A stretch of DNA of 64,000 bases from Pseudomonas sp. A34-9 (GCF_029543085.1 NZ_CP119967.1:5681001-5745000); one strand, 5' to 3'. Numbered from the stretch's first letter, positions 34,047 to 44,176 are shown. Numbers and translations: made by a program. The notes: generated from the sequence alone by a model not told the origin.

Positions 34047-35392
34047 TGCAGCGCCTCGGCGAGTTTGCCGTGCAGGCCGCCGAAGCCGCCGTTGCTCATG
34101 ATCACCACATGAGTGCCGGGCTGGGCCTGGCTCTTCACGCGCTCGATGATGCCTTCCAGCGAATCGCTGACAATCGACGGCACCGTGCACAGCGCAGCGG
34201 TGGCAGCCAGGTCCCAGCCGAGGTTGGCCGGGGCGTACCAGATTACCTGGTCGGCATCGACGACGCTGTCCGGCAAACCATCACGGTGCGCGCCGAGCTT
34301 CATCGAGTTGGAGCGCGGTTCGATGATCGCAATCAGCGGCGCATCGCCAATGCGTTTGCGCAGACCATCAAGGGTCGTAGCGATGGCCGTCGGGTGGTGA
34401 GCGAAGTCGTCGTAAATGGTGATGCCGCGTACTTCGGCGACTTTCTCCATGCGACGTTTGACGTTCTTGAACGCGCTCAGGCCGGCGATGCCCATCGATG
34501 GCACCACGCCAACATGCCGCGCCGCTGCCAAGGCAGCCAAGGCGTTGGCAACGTTGTGCTGACCGGTCAGCTCCCACTCGACGGTGCCTTGCGACACCCC
34601 TTCGAACATCACTTCGAACGCCGAACCGTCCTCGCTCAGCAGTCTGACCTGCCACTGGCCGCCGGCACCGGTGGTTTGCACCGGGGTCCAGCAGCCCATT
34701 TCGATCACACGTTGCAAGGCCGGCTCGGTGGTCGGATGGATGACCAGACCTTCACTTGGGATGGTGCGCACCAAGTGGTGGAATTGCCGCTCGATCGCCG
34801 GCAAATCCGGGAAGATGTCAGCGTGATCGAATTCAAGGTTATTGAGGATCGCGGTGCGCGGACGGTAATGCACGAACTTCGAACGCTTGTCGAAGAAGGC
34901 GCTGTCGTATTCGTCGGCTTCGATCACGAAGAACGGCGTGCCGCCCAAGCGAGCAGACACCGAGAAGTTCTGTGGTACGCCGCCGATGAGGAAACCCGGG
35001 CTCATGCCGGCGTGCTCCAACATCCAGGCGAGCATGCTGCTGGTGGTGGTTTTGCCGTGCGTACCGGCCACCGCCAGTACCCAGCGACCTTGCAGCACGT
35101 GGTCAGCCAGCCATTGCGGGCCGGAAACGTACGGCAGGCCTTTGTTCAGGACATATTCCACCGCCGGGTTGCCGCGGGACATGGCGTTGCCGATCACCAC
35201 CAGATCCGGTGCCGGATCGAGTTGCGCCGGGTCGTAACCCTGCGTCAGTTGAATGCCCTGGGCTTCAAGCTGCGTGCTCATCGGCGGATAGACGTTGGCG
35301 TCGGAGCCGGTCACGTGATGGCCCAGCTCTTTGGCCAACACTGCCATCGAGCCCATGAAAGTGCCGCAGATACCCAGAATATGAATGTGCAT
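34043..35392 (-). CDS. mpl: UDP-N-acetylmuramate:L-alanyl-gamma-D-glutamyl-meso-DAP ligase
   Basis: Murein-recycling ligase that attaches recovered tripeptide to UDP-MurNAc. The 449-residue Mur-ligase has [15 protein letters not shown] at the N-terminus, the ATP-binding [19 protein letters not shown] and the later [23 protein letters not shown] region, which distinguishes Mpl from MurC. The start MHIHIL agrees with other Mpl proteins. It is upstream of and overlaps ubiX. The LD-carboxypeptidase at 5427-6374 acts in the same pathway. Confidence 0.96.
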   Translation of the reverse strand: MHIHILGICGTFMGSMAVLAKELGHHVTGSDANVYPPMSTQLEAQGIQLTQGYDPAQLDPAPDLVVIGNAMSRGNPAVEYVLNKGLPYVSGPQWLADHVLQGRWVLAVAGTHGKTTTSSMLAWMLEHAGMSPGFLIGGVPQNFSVSARLGGTPFFVIEADEYDSAFFDKRSKFVHYRPRTAILNNLEFDHADIFPDLPAIERQFHHLVRTIPSEGLVIHPTTEPALQRVIEMGCWTPVQTTGAGGQWQVRLLSEDGSAFEVMFEGVSQGTVEWELTGQHNVANALAALAAARHVGVVPSMGIAGLSAFKNVKRRMEKVAEVRGITIYDDFAHHPTAIATTLDGLRKRIGDAPLIAIIEPRSNSMKLGAHRDGLPDSVVDADQVIWYAPANLGWDLAATAALCTVPSIVSDSLEGIIERVKSQAQPGTHVVIMSNGGFGGLHGKLAEALQ

Positions 35393-35505
35393 AGTCGACC
35401 TCGTAAAACATGGCCGCAGGTTAGCGTAGGGAGGGGGAAATCGCACTCTTTAGCTGAGGGGCGGGACTGGTTGGCCGCAGCATCTCGGTTCGGCGGCTAA
35501 TTGTC

Positions 35506-35656
35506 GCCCCTCACCCCGGCCCTCTCCCGAGGGAGAGGGAGCCGATCTGCGTTGCCTTCAAATCCTGAGTTCGGCTCGATAACTCAGGTCGGCGCAGATC
35601 AGTAGAGCGACTCGGTCAGTCCCCTCTCCCTCTGGGAGAGGGCTAGGGTGAGGGCC
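35506..35656. repeat. Nested palindromic MITE-like element
   Basis: About 150 bases with symmetric design. Outer arms read GCCCCTCACCCCGGCCCTCTC and, inverted, GAGAGGGCTAGGGTGAGGGC. Each arm contains its own hairpin (CCCTCTCCC/GGGAGAGGG at 35520-35539 and 35622-35642). Inside lie GATCTGCG/CGCAGATC (35544-35551, 35593-35600), and the centre is CCTGAGTT/AACTCAGG (35564-35571, 35581-35588). It contains no gene and sits between mpl and eatR. The structure suggests a non-autonomous mobile repeat. Confidence 0.75.
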
Positions 35657-35658
35657 TT

Positions 35659-37572
35659 CTAACTGACCCGCCGCTCAATCCCATGCTTACGCAGTTTTCT
35701 GTAAAGCGTATTGCGGCTAACGCCCAGTTGCTCAGCGGTGCGAGTCATGTGCCACCGCGTTTGTTCAAGAGCTCCGAGCAAGGCTAACCGTTCGGCATCT
35801 TCCAGTGGGTGTTCGCTAGATTCGACAGGCGAAATGACTGGACGCCCCTGCCGAATCATCACCGGCAAATCCTCAATCCCGATCCGCCCCTCATCACACA
35901 GCGCCGCCAGCGTGCGCAGCACATTGCGCAACTGCCGCACATTGCCCGGCCAGTTGAACGCCAGCAAAGCCTGACGCGCCGGCTCTTCGATCAAGATCGT
36001 TTCGCCGCCCGCCTCCTCGGCCAGCAGGAAATCCAGCAACTGCGACTTGTCGCTACGTTCACGTAATGCAGGCAACGCCACTTCCAGCCCATTGAGCCGG
36101 TAATACAGATCTTCGCGAAAACTGCCCTCTGCGACCCGCTCCAGCAGATTACGGTGGGTGGCGCTGATGATCCGCACATTGACCGCCTCCGGCTCACCGC
36201 CAATCGGCACCACTTGCCGGTCTTCAAGCACCCGCAACAACCGGGTCTGCAAGGCCAGTGGCATATCGCCGATTTCATCGAGGAACAACGTGCCGCCATC
36301 GGCCTGCTGCAACTTGCCGCGCATACCGTCCTTGCGCGCGCCGGTGAAGCTGCCACCGCGATAGCCGAACAGTTCGCTTTCGATCAGGCTTTCCGGGATG
36401 GCCGCGCAGTTGAGGGCGACGAAGGCTTTGCCAGAACGCTGGCTGGCCTGGTGCACAGCCTTGGCGAAGGCCTCTTTGCCGGAGCCGGTTTCGCCGTTGA
36501 TCAGCAGCGGGACATCACGTTCGAAGACGCGCAGGGCTTTACGAAAATCGGCCTGCAACGCCTCGTCACCGAGACAGATGCCGGACAGGCGCGGCGAGTC
36601 AGCCACCACCGGCGTCGGTGCCATCGGTACAGGTTTGCGCGATTCCCCGCGCAACACGGCAAACAAATGTCGGCCGTCACGGGTGCGTAGCGGCCAACTG
36701 GCGCTGGCATGGGCACTGGCGCGGCCAAGCAATTCATCCAGTGAACAATCGAAAAACGCCTCAACCGGTTTACCCAGCAAACCGCCACGAATATGCCCAA
36801 GCAAATTCAGTGCACTCTGATTGACCGCGCTGATCCGCCCTTCGCCGTCAAACGCCAGCAAGCCTTCGCTGAACAACCCGACCGATTCGGCCTGTAAATG
36901 AAAACGCAACAACCATTGGTTATCGAAACAGCGCAGGAAGTAGCAACTCTCGATCATCTTCGCCGACAGATTGACCAGTGCCATGGTGTGAAACTGGCTC
37001 TGCCGCGAGACGTCATGGCGCGCCGACGACACGTCGAGCACCGCGAGCAGTTCGCCATGCGGGTCGAACACCGGGCTCGCCGAACAGGTCAGGCCGGTGT
37101 GGCGACCGCGAAAGTGTTCATCCTGATGAATAGTCAGCGCCTGGCGCTCGACCAGGCAGGTGCCGATGCCGTTGGTGCCTTCGCAAGCCTCGCTCCAGTC
37201 CGCACCGAGCCAGAGGCCGGCGCGCTCGAAAATCTTGCGTTCGGCGGGGGCGGTGACGCAGTTGAGGATCACCCCGCGCGCGTCGGTCAGCAGCACCGCG
37301 TGGCCGGCGCCGGAGAGCTGTTGATGCAGGCTGCTCATTTCATTGCCGGCGATCTGCAACACCTGTTGCAGGCGCTCGCGGCTTTCGAGTACCCGGCCGT
37401 GTTCGAGCACGGTCGGCGCCATGGTCAGCGCGGGGTCGAGGTGATAGTCCTCAAGACAGCGCAGCCACGAACGGGCAATCGACGGATCGGCTCCGGGCCC
37501 GTGCAGGTGCGGCTTGCCCTGACTGACGGTGAGGACCTGCCGGGCATGGCGACTCAAATGGTTGTCGTGCAT
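35659..37572 (-). CDS. eatR: Sigma-54-dependent activator of ethanolamine catabolism (EatR-like)
   Basis: A 637-residue enhancer-binding protein with AcoR layout: a GAF-type sensor in the first 200 residues, a PAS-like segment, an AAA+ domain and a Fis-type DNA-binding helix. Visible motifs are Walker A GETGSGKE, the sigma-54 contact loop written GSFTGA instead of GAFTGA, Walker B GGTLFLDEIGDM and the C-terminal HTH TAEQLGVSRNTLYRKLRKHG. In P. aeruginosa the syntenic EatR activates the dehydrogenase-eat-eutBC operon with RpoN. Gene position, divergent from those genes here, supports the same role. Confidence 0.9.
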   Translation of the reverse strand: MHDNHLSRHARQVLTVSQGKPHLHGPGADPSIARSWLRCLEDYHLDPALTMAPTVLEHGRVLESRERLQQVLQIAGNEMSSLHQQLSGAGHAVLLTDARGVILNCVTAPAERKIFERAGLWLGADWSEACEGTNGIGTCLVERQALTIHQDEHFRGRHTGLTCSASPVFDPHGELLAVLDVSSARHDVSRQSQFHTMALVNLSAKMIESCYFLRCFDNQWLLRFHLQAESVGLFSEGLLAFDGEGRISAVNQSALNLLGHIRGGLLGKPVEAFFDCSLDELLGRASAHASASWPLRTRDGRHLFAVLRGESRKPVPMAPTPVVADSPRLSGICLGDEALQADFRKALRVFERDVPLLINGETGSGKEAFAKAVHQASQRSGKAFVALNCAAIPESLIESELFGYRGGSFTGARKDGMRGKLQQADGGTLFLDEIGDMPLALQTRLLRVLEDRQVVPIGGEPEAVNVRIISATHRNLLERVAEGSFREDLYYRLNGLEVALPALRERSDKSQLLDFLLAEEAGGETILIEEPARQALLAFNWPGNVRQLRNVLRTLAALCDEGRIGIEDLPVMIRQGRPVISPVESSEHPLEDAERLALLGALEQTRWHMTRTAEQLGVSRNTLYRKLRKHGIERRVS

Positions 37573-37609
37573 TTCTTATTGTTCTCCCCGAAAGGTCGAC
37601 GCAAACCTC

Positions 37610-37697
37610 GTGCAGGAGCTGCCGCAAGCTGCGATCTTTTGATCTTTGGTTTCTGAAGATCAAGATCAAAAGATCGCAGCCTTCGGCAGCTCCTACA
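37610..37697. repeat. REP pair (type A) in outward orientation
   Basis: Arms GTGCAGGAGCTGCCGCAAGC (from 37610) and AAAAGATCGCAGCCTTCGG (from 37668) point away from each other, the opposite order to most pairs in the window. It lies in the 392-base gap between eatR and the dehydrogenase gene, before the enhancer and promoter of the latter. Confidence 0.9.
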
Positions 37698-37780
37698 GGG
37701 GTTCTGTTGGCTGAGGATCCTCCAGGCAGGCCGCCATTGCAATGCTGGCAAGACTACTCGGTCACTGGCTGTGCCAGAAG

Positions 37781-37809
37781 CGGTACAAACTGTCACGGCA
37801 CCTGTACCG
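37781..37809. promoter_or_regulatory. Candidate EatR enhancer site
   Basis: CGGTACA (37781-37787) and TGTACCG (37803-37809) form a perfect 7-bp inverted repeat with a 15-base centre. It is 75 bases upstream of the -24 element of the sigma-54 promoter, a usual distance for an enhancer-binding protein. Assignment to EatR is inferred. Confidence 0.55.
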
Positions 37810-37883
37810 AAACCGTCACAGCTCCCCCCCGCTCGTCTGACGCAAACCGTCCAAACCCTTGATTTACCTGCCCCGCACGGCAG

Positions 37884-37899
37884 TGGCCCAACCTTTGCT
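37884..37899 (+). promoter_or_regulatory. Sigma-54 promoter of the ethanolamine operon
   Basis: TGGCCCAACCTTTGCT has the invariant GG and GC of -24/-12 promoters with exactly 10 bases between them. It stands about 65 bases before the dehydrogenase start, just downstream of a possible enhancer site. The rest of the 392-base gap holds a REP pair and no gene. Confidence 0.82.
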
Positions 37900-37964
37900 C
37901 TACGCTTATAGCAAGCGCAATTGCGCGTTTCTCTAATAAGTACAAAGCCAAGGAGAACAACATC

Positions 37965-39485
37965 ATGCGTTACGCTCACCCCGGTACTGAAGGCGCCAAA
38001 GTCTCGTTCAAGAGCAAGTACGGTAACTACATCGGCGGCGAGTTCGTCGCGCCTGTCAAAGGTCAGTACTTCACCAATACCTCGCCAGTGAATGGTCAAC
38101 CGATTGCCGAATTCCCCCGCTCCACTGCCGAAGACATCGACAAGGCACTGGACGCCGCCCACGCCGCTGCTGATGCGTGGGGTTCGACCTCCGTGCAGGC
38201 ACGTTCGCTGATCCTGCTGAAAATTGCCGACCGTATCGAACAGAACCTCGAACTGCTGGCGATCACCGAAACCTGGGACAACGGCAAAGCCATCCGCGAA
38301 ACCCTCAACGCCGACATCCCGCTGGCGGCCGACCATTTCCGCTACTTCGCCGGTTGCCTGCGCGCCCAGGAAGGCAGCGCTGCCGAAATCGACGGCAACA
38401 CCGTGGCCTATCACATTCATGAACCGCTGGGCGTGGTCGGCCAGATCATCCCGTGGAACTTCCCGATCCTGATGGCCGCGTGGAAACTCGCGCCGGCGTT
38501 GGCCGCGGGCAACTGCGTGGTACTCAAACCCGCCGAGCAAACCCCGCTGGGCATTACCGTGTTGCTGGAACTGATCGGTGACCTGCTGCCGCCAGGCGTG
38601 CTGAACATTGTTCAGGGCTACGGCAAAGAAGCCGGCGAAGCGCTGGCCACCAGCAAACGCATCGCCAAGATCGCCTTCACCGGCTCGACCCCGGTCGGCT
38701 CGCACATCATGAAATGCGCGGCCGAGAACATCATTCCGTCCACCGTGGAACTGGGCGGCAAATCGCCGAACATCTTCTTCGAAGACATCATGCAGGCCGA
38801 GCCGACCTTTATCGAAAAAGCCGCTGAAGGTCTGGTGCTGGCGTTCTTCAACCAGGGCGAAGTCTGCACCTGCCCTTCCCGCGCACTGGTGCAGGAATCG
38901 ATCTACGACGAGTTCATGGCCGTCGTCATGAAGAAAGTCCTGCAAATCAAACGTGGCGATCCGCTGGACACCGACACCATGGTCGGCGCCCAGGCGTCCG
39001 AGCAGCAATTCGACAAAATCCTTTCGTATCTGGAAATTGCCAAGGGCGAAGGCGCCGAGCTGCTGACGGGCGGCAAAGTGGAAAAACTCGAGGGCAATCT
39101 GTCGAGCGGTTATTACATTCAGCCGACCCTGCTCAAGGGCACCAACAAGATGCGCGTGTTCCAGGAAGAAATCTTCGGCCCGGTGGTGAGCATCACCACG
39201 TTCAAGGACGAAGCCGAAGCCTTGGCCATCGCCAACGACACCGAGTTCGGTCTCGGCGCCGGTCTGTGGACCCGCGACATCAACCGCGCCTACCGCATGG
39301 GCCGCGCGATCAAGGCCGGTCGCGTGTGGACCAACTGCTACCACCTGTACCCGGCGCATGCCGCGTTCGGCGGGTACAAGAAGTCCGGCGTCGGCCGTGA
39401 AACCCACAAGATGATGCTCGATCACTATCAGCAGACCAAAAACCTGCTGGTGAGCTACGACATCAATCCGTTGGGCTTCTTCTAA
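37965..39485 (+). CDS. exaC: Acetaldehyde dehydrogenase (ExaC/AldB type)
   Basis: A 506-residue NAD-dependent aldehyde dehydrogenase that oxidises acetaldehyde to acetate. The motif [14 protein letters not shown] contains the general-base Glu; the nucleophilic cysteine lies in [16 protein letters not shown]. The N-terminus [13 protein letters not shown] and the C-terminus [10 protein letters not shown] match AldB-like enzymes. In this setting it removes the acetaldehyde made by EutBC. Strong ribosome site AAGGAGAACAACATC. Possibly expressed both alone and with the downstream genes, since a hairpin, a REP pair and a second sigma-54 promoter follow. Confidence 0.93.
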   Translation: MRYAHPGTEGAKVSFKSKYGNYIGGEFVAPVKGQYFTNTSPVNGQPIAEFPRSTAEDIDKALDAAHAAADAWGSTSVQARSLILLKIADRIEQNLELLAITETWDNGKAIRETLNADIPLAADHFRYFAGCLRAQEGSAAEIDGNTVAYHIHEPLGVVGQIIPWNFPILMAAWKLAPALAAGNCVVLKPAEQTPLGITVLLELIGDLLPPGVLNIVQGYGKEAGEALATSKRIAKIAFTGSTPVGSHIMKCAAENIIPSTVELGGKSPNIFFEDIMQAEPTFIEKAAEGLVLAFFNQGEVCTCPSRALVQESIYDEFMAVVMKKVLQIKRGDPLDTDTMVGAQASEQQFDKILSYLEIAKGEGAELLTGGKVEKLEGNLSSGYYIQPTLLKGTNKMRVFQEEIFGPVVSITTFKDEAEALAIANDTEFGLGAGLWTRDINRAYRMGRAIKAGRVWTNCYHLYPAHAAFGGYKKSGVGRETHKMMLDHYQQTKNLLVSYDINPLGFF

Positions 39486-39491
39486 AAAACC

Positions 39492-39521
39492 GGGGCGACA
39501 CAGGTGTTTCTGTGTTGCCCC
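39492..39521 (+). terminator. Hairpin after the dehydrogenase gene
   Basis: GGGGCGACACAG (39492-39503) pairs with CTGTGTTGCCCC (39510-39521), a 12-bp stem with one G-T pair and a 6-base loop, beginning seven bases past the stop codon. There is no T-run, so termination may be partial; it could protect the dehydrogenase mRNA end. Confidence 0.6.
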
Positions 39522-39531
39522 ATCGACCGCT

Positions 39532-39597
39532 ATCGCGAGCAGGCTCACCCCTACAATTGCACCGCATTCCTCCTGTAGGAGTGAGCCTGCTCGCGAT
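39532..39597. repeat. REP inverted pair (type C, ATCGCGAGCAGGCTC)
   Basis: Perfect arms of 24 bases at 39532-39555 and 39574-39597 with the core CGCGAGCAGGCTCACCCC, a third REP variety. It lies between the dehydrogenase gene and the permease promoter. Confidence 0.93.
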
Positions 39598-39636
39598 TGG
39601 CGTCCTTAATGACACAACCCAAAGGCCTGGCCGCTC

Positions 39637-39652
39637 TGGCACGGCCCTTGCG
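39637..39652 (+). promoter_or_regulatory. Sigma-54 promoter of eat
   Basis: TGGCACGGCCCTTGCG matches the consensus TGGCACG-N4-TTGC exactly. It stands about 115 bases upstream of the permease start. This suggests that eat-eutBC has its own RpoN/EatR-driven promoter in addition to the one before the dehydrogenase gene. Confidence 0.85.
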
Positions 39653-39765
39653 TACCCGTCATTCAGGATTCGCACCGAAACTGCCGCTGCGTGAACAGCA
39701 TCCACCCACTCAACCGCTGCACCCGAAAGTCCAACAGATCGAACAATAAAAAACAGAGAGGACTT

Positions 39766-41136
39766 ATGACTTCCACCACACAGCTCAAACCCACACTCGG
39801 CACCCTGCACCTGTGGGGCATTGCCGTCGGCCTGGTGATTTCCGGCGAATACTTCGGCTGGAGTTACGGCTGGGGTACTGCGGGCACCCTCGGTTTTCTG
39901 GTCACGGCGCTGATGGTCGCGACCATGTACACCTGCTTCATCTTCAGTTTTACCGAATTGACCACCGCCATCCCACACGCGGGCGGGCCGTTTGCCTACA
40001 GCCGCCGGGCGTTCGGCGAGAAAGGCGGATTGATCGCCGGCATCGCCACATTGATCGAGTTCGTCTTTGCGCCACCGGCGATTGCCATGGCCATTGGCGC
40101 CTACCTCAACGTGCAGTATCCGGAGCTTGATCCGAAGATCGCGGCGGTCGGCGCGTACTTTGTGTTCATGACCCTGAATATTCTCGGCGTGAGTATCGCC
40201 GCGACCTTTGAACTGGTGGTCACCGTGCTCGCCGTCGCTGAGCTGCTGGTATTCATGGGCGTAGTTGCGCCGGGCTTCAGCTTCAGCAACTTCGTGCTCA
40301 ACGGCTGGTCGGGCGCCAACGAATTCACCCTCGGCTCGATTCCGGGGATCTTCGCGGCGATACCGTTTGCGATCTGGTTCTTCCTCGCCATCGAAGGTGC
40401 GGCCATGGCGGCCGAAGAGGCGAAAGACCCGAAACGCACGATTCCCAAGGCATACGTCAGCGGCATTCTGACCTTGGTATTTCTGGCGATCGGCGTGATG
40501 GTCATGGCCGGTGGCGTCGGCGACTGGCGTCAGCTGTCGAACATCAACGATCCGCTGCCACAGGCGATGAAAGCGGTGGTCGGCAACAATTCCTCGTGGA
40601 TGCACATGCTGGTGTGGATCGGCCTGTTCGGCCTGGTGGCCAGTTTCCACGGGATCATTCTCGGTTACTCGCGGCAGTTCTTCGCCCTCGCCCGCGCCGG
40701 TTATCTGCCCAAGGGGCTGGCCAAACTGTCGCGTTTCCAGACTCCGCACCGGGCGATTCTGGCCGGCGGCGTGATCGGCATCGCGGCAATCTACAGCGAT
40801 GGTCTGGTCAATCTGCAAGGCATGACCCTGACCGCCGCGATGATCACCATGTCGGTGTTCGGCGCCATCGTGATGTACATCATCAGCATGCTCAGCCTGT
40901 TCAAACTGCGCAAAACCGAACCGAACCTGGAACGCACCTTCCGCGCGCCGGGGTATCCGGTGGTGCCGGCGATTGCGCTGTTTCTGGCGGTGGTGTGCCT
41001 GGTGGCGATGGCGTGGTTCAACACGCTGATCGGTTGTGTGTTCCTTGGCTTTATGGCCGCCGGTTACCTGTATTTCCAGCTGACCGCCAAGCAGCGCTCC
41101 GAAGCGCCGGCAGACGCTATGCTCGAAGGGATCTAG
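39766..41136 (+). CDS. eat: Ethanolamine permease
   Basis: A 456-residue amino acid-polyamine-organocation (APC) family transporter with about 12 hydrophobic segments. It takes up ethanolamine. Characteristic stretches are WGIAVGLVISGEYFGWSYGW at the N-terminus, TTAIPHAGGPFAYSRRAFG, and FLAIEGAAMAAEEAKDPKRTIP in the middle. The start MTSTTQLK follows the site GAGAGGACTT; an upstream in-frame ATG at 39691 would add 25 unlikely residues. Next to eutBC, which uses its substrate. Confidence 0.94.
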   Translation: MTSTTQLKPTLGTLHLWGIAVGLVISGEYFGWSYGWGTAGTLGFLVTALMVATMYTCFIFSFTELTTAIPHAGGPFAYSRRAFGEKGGLIAGIATLIEFVFAPPAIAMAIGAYLNVQYPELDPKIAAVGAYFVFMTLNILGVSIAATFELVVTVLAVAELLVFMGVVAPGFSFSNFVLNGWSGANEFTLGSIPGIFAAIPFAIWFFLAIEGAAMAAEEAKDPKRTIPKAYVSGILTLVFLAIGVMVMAGGVGDWRQLSNINDPLPQAMKAVVGNNSSWMHMLVWIGLFGLVASFHGIILGYSRQFFALARAGYLPKGLAKLSRFQTPHRAILAGGVIGIAAIYSDGLVNLQGMTLTAAMITMSVFGAIVMYIISMLSLFKLRKTEPNLERTFRAPGYPVVPAIALFLAVVCLVAMAWFNTLIGCVFLGFMAAGYLYFQLTAKQRSEAPADAMLEGI

Positions 41137-41186
41137 TTGCCATATAAAAGTGCGCAGCGCCCCATATAGGCGCTGTGCTGGAACGG

Positions 41187-41266
41187 TGTAGGAGCTGCCG
41201 AAGGCTGCGATCTTTCAATCGTCAAAGGTCAAGATCAAAAGATCGCAGCCTTCGGCAGCTCCTACA
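41187..41266. repeat. REP pair (type A) in outward orientation
   Basis: Arms TGTAGGAGCTGCCGAAGGC (from 41187) and AAAAGATCGCAGCCTTCGG (from 41237) face outward, in the gap between eat and eutB. Such a structure inside an operon may lower or stabilise parts of the message. Confidence 0.93.
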
Positions 41267-41292
41267 GGGTGTATCAATTACAGGAGGACAGC

Positions 41293-42687
41293 ATGGCCGC
41301 ATTCGCCCATTCCGTCGGCGCCCAAACCTATCGCTTCGACAGCCTCAAGGACGTCATGGCCAAGGCCAGCCCGGCGCGCTCCGGGGACTTCCTCGCTGGC
41401 GTCGCAGCGCTCAACGACGGCGAGCGCGTGGCCGCGCAAATGGCCCTGGCCGACATCCCGCTCACGCATTTCCTGCAAGAAGCGTTGATTCCCTACGAAT
41501 CCGATGAAGTCACCCGGCTGATCATCGACACCCACGACAAACAGGCCTTTGCCGTGGTCAGCCACCTCACCGTCGGCGGTTTTCGCGACTGGCTGCTCAG
41601 TGACGCCGCCGATGAAACCAGCCTGCGCGCCCTCGCCCCCGGCCTGACGCCGGAAATGGTCGCGGCGGTGTCGAAGATCATGCGCGTGCAGGATCTGGTG
41701 CTGGTCGCGCAGAAAATTCGCGTGGTGACGAAATTTCGCGGCACCCTCGGTCTGCGCGGACGTCTGTCGACCCGACTGCAACCCAATCACCCGACCGACG
41801 AGCCATCCGGTATTGCCGCGAGCATTCTCGACGGTCTGCTGTACGGCAACGGTGACGCCATGATCGGCATCAACCCGGCCACCGACAGCATCGCCTCGAT
41901 CTGCGCGATGCTGGAAATGCTCGACGCGATCATCCAGCGCTACGACATCCCGACCCAGGCTTGCGTGCTGACCCACGTCACCACCTCTATCGAGGCGATC
42001 AACCGTGGCGTGCCGCTGGATCTGGTGTTCCAGTCGATCGCCGGCACCGAAGCGGCCAACGCCAGTTTCGGCATCAACCTGAATGTCTTGCAGGAAGGCT
42101 ACGACGCCGGCCTGAGCCTGAATCGCGGCACACTCGGGCAGAACCTGATGTATTTCGAAACCGGTCAGGGCAGCGCTCTGTCGGCCAACGCCCATCACGG
42201 CGTCGATCAGCAAACCTGCGAAACCCGGGCCTATGCCGTAGCACGACATTTCAAACCGTTTCTGGTGAACACCGTCGTAGGATTTATCGGCCCGGAGTAC
42301 CTGTACAACGGCAAACAGATCATCCGCGCCGGCCTCGAAGACCATTTCTGCGGCAAGCTGCTCGGCGTGCCGATGGGCTGCGACATCTGCTACACCAACC
42401 ACGCCGAAGCCGATCAGGACGACATGGACACCCTGCTGACCCTCTTGGGTGTCGCCGGGATCAATTTCATCATGGGCATCCCCGGCTCCGACGACATCAT
42501 GCTCAACTACCAGACCACGTCGTTCCATGACGCGCTCTACGCCCGGCAGACCCTGGGCCTGAAACCGGCGCCCGAGTTCGAGCAGTGGCTGGCAAACATG
42601 GGCATCTTCACCCAAGCGGACGGCAAGGTTCGCTTCGGTAACAACTTGCCGCCGGCCTTCCGCCAGGCGCTGGCGCAACTGGGATGA
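41293..42687 (+). CDS. eutB: Ethanolamine ammonia-lyase large subunit
   Basis: Coenzyme B12-dependent enzyme subunit (464 residues) that converts ethanolamine to acetaldehyde and ammonia together with EutC. The TIM-barrel active-site parts [49 protein letters not shown] and [22 protein letters not shown] are clear. The start MAAFAHSVG follows AGGAGGACAGC. No microcompartment genes accompany it, in line with the short pseudomonad pathway. Overlaps eutC by four bases. Confidence 0.97.
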   Translation: MAAFAHSVGAQTYRFDSLKDVMAKASPARSGDFLAGVAALNDGERVAAQMALADIPLTHFLQEALIPYESDEVTRLIIDTHDKQAFAVVSHLTVGGFRDWLLSDAADETSLRALAPGLTPEMVAAVSKIMRVQDLVLVAQKIRVVTKFRGTLGLRGRLSTRLQPNHPTDEPSGIAASILDGLLYGNGDAMIGINPATDSIASICAMLEMLDAIIQRYDIPTQACVLTHVTTSIEAINRGVPLDLVFQSIAGTEAANASFGINLNVLQEGYDAGLSLNRGTLGQNLMYFETGQGSALSANAHHGVDQQTCETRAYAVARHFKPFLVNTVVGFIGPEYLYNGKQIIRAGLEDHFCGKLLGVPMGCDICYTNHAEADQDDMDTLLTLLGVAGINFIMGIPGSDDIMLNYQTTSFHDALYARQTLGLKPAPEFEQWLANMGIFTQADGKVRFGNNLPPAFRQALAQLG

Positions 42688-43517
42688 GTCACATGGAAAA
42701 ACCGCCCGTCGACCCGCAAACCCCCTGGCTGGAACTGCGTCGCCTGACCCCGGCGCGTATTGCTCTGGGCCGAACCGGCACCAGCCTGCCAACCCGTGCA
42801 CAACTGGACTTCCAGTTTGCCCACGCCCAGGCGCGCGATGCCGTGCATCTGCCCTTCGATCACGCCGGCCTCAGCACGCAATTGGAGGAGCGCGGGCGCG
42901 AAAGCCTGTTGCTGCACAGCGCCGCAGTGGATCGCAACAGCTACCTGCAACGCCCGGATCTGGGGCGCAAGCTGAGCGATGACTCGGCCCGGCGCTTGCG
43001 CGAGTACGCCGCGGCGCATCCGGGCGGTGTCGATCTGGCAATTGTGGTGGCTGACGGCTTGTCGGCGCTGGCGGTGCATCGGCATACCTTGCCGTTTCTC
43101 ACACGACTGGAAGAACAAATGAGCGCCGACGGCTGGTCGATGGCGCCCGTTGTCCTGGTGGAACAGGGCCGCGTTGCCGTCGGTGATGAGATCGGCCAAC
43201 TGCTCGGCGCAAAAATGCTGGTGATGCTGATCGGCGAACGCCCAGGCCTCAGTTCGCCAGACAGCCTCGGTTTATATTTCACCTACAATCCAAAGATCGG
43301 CCTGACCGACGCCTACCGCAATTGCATTTCCAATGTGCGGCTCGAAGGCTTGAGCTACGGCATGGCGGCGCATCGCTTGCTGTACTTGATGCGAGAAGCT
43401 TGTCGCAGACAGCTGTCGGGCGTGAATCTGAAGGACGAAGCACAGATTCAGACGCTGGAGTCGGACGCCGGTGCGGACATGAAAGGAAACTTCCTACTCA
43501 GCCCGCCCCCTGCCTGA
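42684..43517 (+). CDS. eutC: Ethanolamine ammonia-lyase small subunit
   Basis: Small subunit (277 residues) that completes the B12-binding site of ethanolamine ammonia-lyase. Conserved parts include [24 protein letters not shown] at the N-terminus, [20 protein letters not shown] and [23 protein letters not shown]. The ATG overlaps the eutB stop (ATGA), so translation is coupled for equal production. Last gene of the ethanolamine operon. Confidence 0.97.
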   Translation: MSHMEKPPVDPQTPWLELRRLTPARIALGRTGTSLPTRAQLDFQFAHAQARDAVHLPFDHAGLSTQLEERGRESLLLHSAAVDRNSYLQRPDLGRKLSDDSARRLREYAAAHPGGVDLAIVVADGLSALAVHRHTLPFLTRLEEQMSADGWSMAPVVLVEQGRVAVGDEIGQLLGAKMLVMLIGERPGLSSPDSLGLYFTYNPKIGLTDAYRNCISNVRLEGLSYGMAAHRLLYLMREACRRQLSGVNLKDEAQIQTLESDAGADMKGNFLLSPPPA

Positions 43518-43632
43518 ACCGTTTCCGCATTGCGTTTCTGCGCAGGTTTCAGGCAGGATCGATGCACGGCCGCACGGGTTTCCCATCGCCGTCAGAGCAG
43601 TTGAAGACAGCCACTTGAAGACGAGACCTATC

Positions 43633-44094
43633 ATGCGGATTATTCAAGCGACCCTCGAACATCTGGATTTGTTGACTCCGTTGTTCGTCAAATATCGCGA
43701 GTTCTACGGTTCCCTGCCTTACCCGGATTCCTCCCGCGCCTTCCTCGAAAAACGCCTGCGCCGCAAGGAATCGGTGATCTATCTGGCGCTGGCCGATGAT
43801 GACGACAAGAAGCTGATGGGGTTCTGTCAGCTATACCCAAGCTTTTCTTCGTTGTCACTCAAACGCGTGTGGATCCTCAATGATATCTATGTCGCCGAAG
43901 ATGCCCGCCGCCAACTGGTCGCCGACAACCTGATCCGCACCGCAAAAAAAATGGCCAAGGAAACCCAGGCCGTGCGCATGCGCGTATCCACCAGCAGCAA
44001 TAATGAAGTCGCGCAGAAAACCTACGAATCCATCGGATTCAAGGAAGACACTGAATTCAAGAACTACGTATTGCCGATCAGCGAAGAGCTCTGA
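43633..44094 (+). CDS. GNAT family N-acetyltransferase
   Basis: A 153-residue acetyltransferase of the GNAT fold. Strand and motif A are seen in WILNDIYVAEDARRQLVADNLI, and motif B in STSSNNEVAQKTYESIGFKED. The substrate is unknown. It follows eutC by 115 bases, as does a similar gene in P. aeruginosa next to the eut genes, but nothing shows that it takes part in ethanolamine use. The start MRIIQAT is preferred to an in-frame upstream ATG at 43615. Confidence 0.88.
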   Translation: MRIIQATLEHLDLLTPLFVKYREFYGSLPYPDSSRAFLEKRLRRKESVIYLALADDDDKKLMGFCQLYPSFSSLSLKRVWILNDIYVAEDARRQLVADNLIRTAKKMAKETQAVRMRVSTSSNNEVAQKTYESIGFKEDTEFKNYVLPISEEL

Positions 44095-44099
44095 AAATC

Positions 44100-44176
44100 A
44101 AAAGATCGCAGCCTGCGGCAGCTCCTACAGGGCAACGCATTCCAAATGTAGGAGCTGCCGAAGGCTGCGATCTTTT
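44100..44176. repeat. REP inverted pair (type A)
   Basis: Arms at 44100-44129 and 44148-44176 with cores CAGCCTGCGGCAGC and GCTGCCGAAGGCTGC. Begins only six bases after the stop codon of the acetyltransferase gene. Confidence 0.94.

Noticed and set aside
37554..39548. Minus-strand open frame opposite the aldehyde dehydrogenase
   Set aside because: Covers the dehydrogenase gene, its sigma-54 promoter and a REP pair; not a plausible gene.
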